From: Lewinellaceae bacterium
GTDB lineage: Bacteria > Bacteroidota > Bacteroidia > Chitinophagales > Saprospiraceae
Assembly (NCBI GenBank): GCA_020636215.1
Contig: JACJYG010000020.1
Location: forward strand, 1-34,520
Length of the DNA: 34,520 nt
Reading direction: 5' to 3'
Made by a program: the position numbers and the translations under genes. The notes beneath the pieces were generated by a model that saw only the letters and a list, made by a program, of their open reading frames with translations, made no database searches and had not been told where the DNA came from. This document shows, in pieces, positions 29,880-34,520 of this stretch. Positions within the stretch are counted from its first letter, which is position 1; every line of letters begins with the position of its first letter.

Positions 29880-31232
29880 ATGAAAACAAAAACAATAAAA
29901 CGCGATAAAGTCAACGTCATCACCCTGGGCTGCTCGAAGAACCTGGTAGACTCAGAGAATATCATTACCCAGTTGCGGGGGAATGACTATCAGGTGGTGC
30001 ATGACAGCAACGACGAAGACGCCAATATCGTCATCGTCAACACCTGCGGCTTCATCGACCTGGCCAAGGAGGAATCGGTCAATACCATACTGGAATACGC
30101 GGAGGTGAAGAAGCAGGGCGGCATCGATAAGCTGTACGTCACCGGCTGCCTTTCCCAGCGCTATAAGGACGACCTGGAAAAGGAAATCCCCGAAGTGGAC
30201 GCCTATTTCGGCACCCTGGAACTGCCCGGCCTGCTGGCCAAACTCAACGCCGACTACAAACACGAGCTGATCGGCGAGCGCATCACCACCACGCCCCAGC
30301 ACTACGCTTACCTGAAAATATCGGAAGGCTGCAACCGCACCTGCTCTTTCTGCGCCATACCGCTGATGCGCGGCAAACACGCCTCCAAACCCATCGAAGA
30401 ACTGGTAAAGGAAGCGAAAAACCTGGCCCGATTCGGCGTCAAAGAGCTGATGCTCATCGCTCAGGAGCTGACTTACTATGGCCTAGACATCTACAAAAAA
30501 AGAGAGCTGCCGAAACTGCTGCACGCCCTGGCGGATGTGGAGGGCATCGAATGGATCCGCCTGCACTACGCTTATCCGAGCAAGTTTCCCACTGAAATAT
30601 TCGACGTGATGGCGGAGCGCCCCGAGATCTGCAACTACCTGGACATGCCCCTGCAGCACGCCAACGATGCCGTCCTGGAACGCATGCGCCGGCAGATCAC
30701 CCGGAAAGAAACCACGGAGCTGGTGCGCCTGGCGCGTAAAAAGATACCTGGGCTCAACCTGCGCACCACCATGCTGGTGGGTTTCCCCGGAGAGACCGAA
30801 GAAGAATTTCAGGACCTCTGCGATTTTGTGAGGGAAATGGAGTTCGACCGCCTCGGCGTCTTCCAGTATTCTCATGAGGAAGACACCCTGGCGTACGGCC
30901 TGGCAGACGACGTGCCGGCCGAAGTCAAGGAAGAACGCGCCGCCCGCATCATGGAGATACAGCAGGAAATCTCCTTCCGAAAGAACCAGGAAAAGATCGG
31001 TAAAACCTTCAAAGTGTTATTCGACCGGAAGGAGGGCGAATTTTTCGTCGGCCGCACCGAAGGGGATTCGCCGGAAGTGGACAATGAAGTCCTCGTCCGG
31101 GCCGCCGATAATTATGTGCGCATCGGCGATTTTGCTCCGGTGAAGATCACGGACGCTTTGGATTACGATTTGTTTGGAGAGGTGGTGGCGAAGCCGGAAG
31201 CGGAACATGCGGATTCGGAAAATCGCCGGTAG
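29880..31232 (+). CDS. rimO: Ribosomal protein uS12 methylthiotransferase RimO
   Basis: This 450-residue radical-SAM enzyme adds a methylthio group to the conserved aspartate of ribosomal protein S12. The N-terminal domain carries the auxiliary-cluster cysteines (ITLGCSKNLVDSE with C18, then VNTCGFID and VTGCLSQRY). The radical-SAM motif C-x3-C-x2-C is C151, C155, C158 (GCNRTCSFCAIP). The C-terminal TRAM domain follows around 375-435. The LGCSKN...DSE signature separates RimO from its relative MiaB. Length is normal. A promoter-like motif lies 170 bases upstream; the gene is convergent with the rRNA methyltransferase that follows. Confidence 0.96.
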   Translation: MKTKTIKRDKVNVITLGCSKNLVDSENIITQLRGNDYQVVHDSNDEDANIVIVNTCGFIDLAKEESVNTILEYAEVKKQGGIDKLYVTGCLSQRYKDDLEKEIPEVDAYFGTLELPGLLAKLNADYKHELIGERITTTPQHYAYLKISEGCNRTCSFCAIPLMRGKHASKPIEELVKEAKNLARFGVKELMLIAQELTYYGLDIYKKRELPKLLHALADVEGIEWIRLHYAYPSKFPTEIFDVMAERPEICNYLDMPLQHANDAVLERMRRQITRKETTELVRLARKKIPGLNLRTTMLVGFPGETEEEFQDLCDFVREMEFDRLGVFQYSHEEDTLAYGLADDVPAEVKEERAARIMEIQQEISFRKNQEKIGKTFKVLFDRKEGEFFVGRTEGDSPEVDNEVLVRAADNYVRIGDFAPVKITDALDYDLFGEVVAKPEAEHADSENRR

Positions 31233-31284
31233 CAGGGCTTTTCTGCCCGGCTTCTTTGCTCCGGCATAAAGTATAAGCTCCTGT

Positions 31285-32664
31285 TCAAAAAGAGGGCAGG
31301 TCCTTTCCTTCCAACTCCATCAGGATGCGCCATTCCCTGGGGAAATAGTTGTTGATCCGGTTCTTTAAGCCCTTGATCCAGCCCAGCGGCAGGCCCTGGC
31401 AGGCCACGAGCGCCCAGCCCTCTACATCGTTTCCGGGGAGGGTTATATTCTCTTTTTTCAGGTATTTTAAGGCATCCTCCCGTTGGAGGGGGACCCGTGG
31501 TATCGAGCTGGCCGCCAGGCTGCTGAGGGCCAGCGCCGGCGCGGGCACGAAGTCTGACCGCTTGAACTGCCCCAGCTCGGTGCCGGCCTCGAAACGGCTC
31601 AGGGCATAACTGAGCTGAGCTACCGGTTCCCGGAGGCTTTCGGGAACGGCGATGGCCCGGCCGGCTTCGTCCTGAAAAAAGGCCAGAGAATCAGAATGGC
31701 TAACCCACTTTCTCAGTTCTTCTCTTGTTTTTGCAGATACCGGCTGGTATCCCTTTGGCGCCGGGTTCCTGAGCCTGGGCGCCTTGTAAGGGCTGCCCCC
31801 GGTCTTACGGAAAGCCGCCAGGTAGAAGCCCTCGCCCTGCAGCCGATGGGGATAAAACTGGTATCCCAGGCCGCTGCCGGCGATGCCCCAGCCCGGTTCT
31901 ATCCGCAGCGGCTCGGGGCGAAGCCCGAACGAGTCCCGCAGCCAACGGGCGTTCTCTTCATTCTCCTGGCGGTTGTACGTACAGGTGCAGTACAGCAACA
32001 GGCCGTCCGGCGCCAGCAGTTTGACGGCGTCCGCCAGTATCCGCTTCTGCCTCCCTGCGCAGAGCTGGACGTTCCCCTCCGACCATTCTCCGGCGGCTTC
32101 CGGGCTTTTCCGGAACAAGCCTTCTCCGGAACAGGGCGCATCCACCAGCAAAAGGCCGAAAAACCCTTCGAGCCCGCCAAAGTCGCGGCTGTCGTGCATG
32201 CTGCTGCCGGCGTTGGGATACCCCCACTTGATCAGGTTGTGCCGCAGGGCCTGATACCGGGAACGGATCACTTCGTTGGCCAGCACGAGGCTCTCCGCCG
32301 GAAGCACCGACAGCAAAAGGGTGCTTTTCCCGCCGGGAGCGGCGCAGAGGTCCAGCGCCCGGACGGGCCTGTCCGGCGGCACCAACTGACGGACGGCCTC
32401 GCCGATGAACATGGAAGAGGCCTCCTGGACGTAATAAGCCCCGGCGTGAAACCGGGGGTCCAGCGTAAATACCGGCCGTTTGGCAAGATAGAATCCGTCA
32501 GGGTTCCATTTTACTTTGCCAGCATTTTCTTTCAATGAAAAACCCTTGCTGGGGTTAACGCGGATACTCACCGGAGGGGGAGCGGACAGCGCCTCCAGGA
32601 AGGCAGGCCATTCTTCTCCCAGCTGGGCCTGCATGCGTTCGGTAAAGGCTTGGGGCAACTGCAT
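31285..32664 (-). CDS. rsmF: RsmF-like rRNA (cytosine-C5) methyltransferase
   Basis: This 459-residue SAM-dependent RNA m5C methyltransferase is of the NOL1/NOP2/Sun family. The SAM-binding motif is ALDLCAAPGGKS (103-114), motif IV is DAPCSGEG with C178, and the nucleophile lies in YCTCTYNRQENE (C228). The N-terminal region (PPVSIRVNP, VFTLDPRFHAGAYYVQEASSM) is typical. The long C-terminal part resembles the extra domains of the RsmF group, which methylates 16S rRNA. The start at 32664 (MQLPQAFTERMQAQLGEEWP) is preferred over an ATG 18 codons upstream. The symbol is given by resemblance; the exact modified base is not provable here. Confidence 0.85.
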   Translation of the reverse strand: MQLPQAFTERMQAQLGEEWPAFLEALSAPPPVSIRVNPSKGFSLKENAGKVKWNPDGFYLAKRPVFTLDPRFHAGAYYVQEASSMFIGEAVRQLVPPDRPVRALDLCAAPGGKSTLLLSVLPAESLVLANEVIRSRYQALRHNLIKWGYPNAGSSMHDSRDFGGLEGFFGLLLVDAPCSGEGLFRKSPEAAGEWSEGNVQLCAGRQKRILADAVKLLAPDGLLLYCTCTYNRQENEENARWLRDSFGLRPEPLRIEPGWGIAGSGLGYQFYPHRLQGEGFYLAAFRKTGGSPYKAPRLRNPAPKGYQPVSAKTREELRKWVSHSDSLAFFQDEAGRAIAVPESLREPVAQLSYALSRFEAGTELGQFKRSDFVPAPALALSSLAASSIPRVPLQREDALKYLKKENITLPGNDVEGWALVACQGLPLGWIKGLKNRINNYFPREWRILMELEGKDLPSF

Positions 32665-32790
32665 GTTGAAGTTGTTTTGGCTACCCGTCTGAGGTTGGAC
32701 ACTCCATGCCTTCTGCACACGCTTGGCCTCGACTCCGCTCGGCCTTCTGCTGTCCCACCTTAGACGGATAGCCGTTGTTTTGAATGGCTT

Positions 32791-33873
32791 TCAATCCAGT
32801 TGCCCGATGGCTATTTTTTGCGTAAATATGCCGCCTGGGGTGAGCGCTCGCGCCAGGTACAACCCACTGGCCATCCCGGAGATGTCTGCCTGGATGGTGC
32901 CCGCCCGCCCGTCTTGCGAGAAGGCCAGCTTGCCGGAAGCCGTATACAGCTCGATTCGATAAGTGCCCGGCGGCACCCGGAAATGTACGTTGCCCGCTGC
33001 CGGGTTGGGAAAGACGCTGAACTTTTCAGCCTCGGCGGGCGGCGCTTCGGCTGCTGTCGCCAGCAGGTCAAAGAGCGGGAGTTCAACGACGTTCAACACC
33101 TGGCGCTGCATGACATCCTCCTCCTCATACAGGGAAACGAACAAGACGAGGTTGACCTTTTCGTGGCGCCACTCCCAGGGCACTGTATAATCGTAATGGT
33201 GGGTGTAAGCCTGCCCGGGCACCGGCTGTTCCGGGAACACGCCGGCCGTTCCCCAGGCACCATCCACGATTTCCCGGACGACATGGTGGTGCGGGTAGAA
33301 ATAAATGGGCTGCCCCAGGCCGAAAAGGGGATGACCTTCCACCTCGTTGTAGTAATTGCTCTGGTCGAAACCAAACCCGGCATGGATTACGGAATCCTCG
33401 GTGATCATCAGGTTGAGCCGCAGCTCGCCGCCCGGCGGGCGCTCGGTGAAGGTGCTGGCTATGTCGATGGAAAGCTCCCGGGAGACGGGGTGGTAGGCGC
33501 CCTGGATTTCCAGCCCGACGCAGGCGGGCCCGGCGAGGCGCTCCAGGATGCGCTCCTCCCATTGCAGGGGATGTACGGCAACCTGGTTGGCGGCCGGCCC
33601 GCTGCGGTCCACCATGCCCATGGGCGTGCCCAGTACTCCAAAATTGTTGCGCCACTCTGTACTGTATGGGTTGGCCATGCCATCGACCGAAGAATGGTGA
33701 AAGGCCAGGACCAGCTCCGGATAGGCTGCCGCCAGCTCTTCGGCGATGAGGTGGCCGTTGGGGCAACTGCCGCAAAAGGCCGAAGTGTATTTCTCTAACA
33801 GGATGCGCTTTTGCTGGGCGCCGGCCGACAGGTAGACAAAGAATAATGCGGTTAGAAATATGGTTCTCTTCAT
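32791..33873 (-). CDS. Omp28-like secreted protein with T9SS sorting domain
   Basis: This 360-residue protein begins with a signal peptide (MKRTIFLTALFFVYLSAGAQ). It continues with a thioredoxin-like domain of the Omp28 type: EKYTSAFCGSCPNGH, with the CxxC pair at C34/C37, and VLAFHHSSVDGM, then a long beta-rich region. The last 80 residues (FSVFPNPAAGNVHFRVP; YTASGKLAFSQDG; MASGLYLARAL) are a type A sorting domain recognised by the type IX secretion system, so the protein is exported to the cell surface or medium. Omp28 relatives often lack the redox cysteines, but this one keeps them. It supports assignment of the host to Bacteroidota. Confidence 0.9.
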   Translation of the reverse strand: MKRTIFLTALFFVYLSAGAQQKRILLEKYTSAFCGSCPNGHLIAEELAAAYPELVLAFHHSSVDGMANPYSTEWRNNFGVLGTPMGMVDRSGPAANQVAVHPLQWEERILERLAGPACVGLEIQGAYHPVSRELSIDIASTFTERPPGGELRLNLMITEDSVIHAGFGFDQSNYYNEVEGHPLFGLGQPIYFYPHHHVVREIVDGAWGTAGVFPEQPVPGQAYTHHYDYTVPWEWRHEKVNLVLFVSLYEEEDVMQRQVLNVVELPLFDLLATAAEAPPAEAEKFSVFPNPAAGNVHFRVPPGTYRIELYTASGKLAFSQDGRAGTIQADISGMASGLYLARALTPGGIFTQKIAIGQLD

Positions 33874-33950
33874 CTGTATTGTTTATTTAGGGACAAGGTA
33901 AAAGCATTTACAGGAATTACGGGATTTTTTAGCACGGGACGGTAAAATTA

Positions 33951-34176
33951 GACAGGATTAACAGGATGAACAGGATGAAGTGGACTTGCGCCGCCATAGT
34001 GTCCATATCCTGTCAATCCTGTTAATCCTGTCTACAAAAACGTCCGTTAATCCTGTCAATCCTGTTCATCCTGTCTACAAAAGCTTGCCATTGCGGATCA
34101 AAGCAATCCTGTCAATCCTGTTAATCCTGTCTACAAAAACGTCCGTTCATCCTGTCCATAAAAGCCCCGTCAATCC
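33951..34176. repeat. AATCCTGTC repeat cluster
   Basis: Many copies of a 9-base unit (A/C)ATCCTGT(C/T) are grouped in blocks separated by CTACAAAAACGTCCGT-like spacers. The first block is inverted relative to the rest (33951-33976 against 34007-34032, 24 of 26 bases), giving a long hairpin. The last unit runs into the stop codon of the following minus-strand gene, so that gene's last residues (GQD) come from the repeat. Confidence 0.8.
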
Positions 34177-34520
34177 TGTCCATTCAACCCCCAGTCATAC
34201 TCCTTGTAGCTCACCCGGGCATCCTGTCGGATCTGCGTATTGGAGTACTTGTTGAGGTAACCGATAATGTCCCCAAAATCGCCGGCGTACCATTCAAAGA
34301 TTCTGGAAATTTCTACCTCATCCTGTCCGATCTTGTTATATCGCCGATTGTTGATGAAACTACGAGCCTGTTGTTCCAGCAGTTGGCTGAGGTTGTCGGC
34401 CGTCCAGGCGCGGTTGAGCAGGGGCGGGCAGGAGCGGGCTGCGCAGTTGACCGCAAAATGGATGCGGGGCTCGTCGAACCCGGGGCGGATGATGTCATGT
34501 TCGATATTGTTGAGCGAGTA
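34170..34520 (-). CDS. DUF547-domain protein (C-terminal part)
   Basis: This is the last 116 residues of a protein that continues beyond the window end. The segment SLNNIEHDIIRPGFDEPRIH, then FAVNCAARSCPPLLN, the helix LSQLLEQQARSFINN and ISRIFEWYAGDFG, match the DUF547 pattern. The Asn/Cys-containing NCA...SCPPL motif is the family's hallmark and may be part of a thiol hydrolase-like active site (transglutaminase-type fold; inference). The frame is open to the last base. The function of the family is not established. Confidence 0.87.
   Translation of the reverse strand, partial: YSLNNIEHDIIRPGFDEPRIHFAVNCAARSCPPLLNRAWTADNLSQLLEQQARSFINNRRYNKIGQDEVEISRIFEWYAGDFGDIIGYLNKYSNTQIRQDARVSYKEYDWGLNGQD

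Overview
The window looks like a chromosomal segment of a member of the Bacteroidota, probably a Saprospiraceae/Lewinella-type organism. The evidence is an Omp28-like protein with a C-terminal T9SS-type sorting segment, promoter-like TTTG / TAnnTTTG motifs, a Bacteroidota-type tyrosine recombinase, no encoded tRNA CCA end, and many simple dispersed repeats. Most housekeeping genes are GC-rich, while several accessory blocks are clearly AT-rich. The genus is inference.

Positions 1-10.4 kb are a defence island. It opens with the 3' part of hsdS and a complete hsdR of a type I restriction-modification system. A sharply AT-rich operon follows: an LRR-Roc-COR (Roco) GTPase, a protein that reads as a bacterial gasdermin, a CHAT (caspase-like) protease, a fourth protein of unknown function, and a truncated fifth gene. 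The Roco C-terminus, the protease N-terminus and the fourth protein's N-terminus appear to share the same small helical domain, resembling effector-associated domain 11. The layout suggests an inflammasome-like circuit: sensor GTPase, homotypic adaptor contacts, protease, pore-forming gasdermin. This is the main candidate system of the window.

Positions 10.4-14.4 kb hold an XRE regulator with an operator-like palindrome, two small hypothetical genes, a hairpin MITE-like element, and an AAA-ATPase/PD-(D/E)XK protein. Positions 14.3-18.9 kb are a tRNA-centred hotspot. A tRNA-Arg(UCU) gene is split in its anticodon loop by a 273-nt group I intron. An integrase element of about 3.7 kb sits at its 3' end, with two displaced copies of the tRNA 3' end. 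On its 5' side lies a small GIY-YIG nuclease gene between the working 5' exon and a second, broken tRNA 5' half.

Positions 19-34.5 kb are mainly core chromosome: an alpha/beta hydrolase, ung, the operon ilvD-ilvB-ilvN, a secreted propeller-like protein, an AT-rich GNAT/HTH pair that may be a toxin-antitoxin module, an outer-membrane barrel protein, rimO, an rsmF-like methyltransferase, an Omp28-like T9SS cargo, and the end of a DUF547 protein. Upstream of ilvD is an unannotated leader peptide rich in Ile/Val codons, followed by a terminator and a matching antiterminator segment: a complete classical attenuator for the ilv operon.
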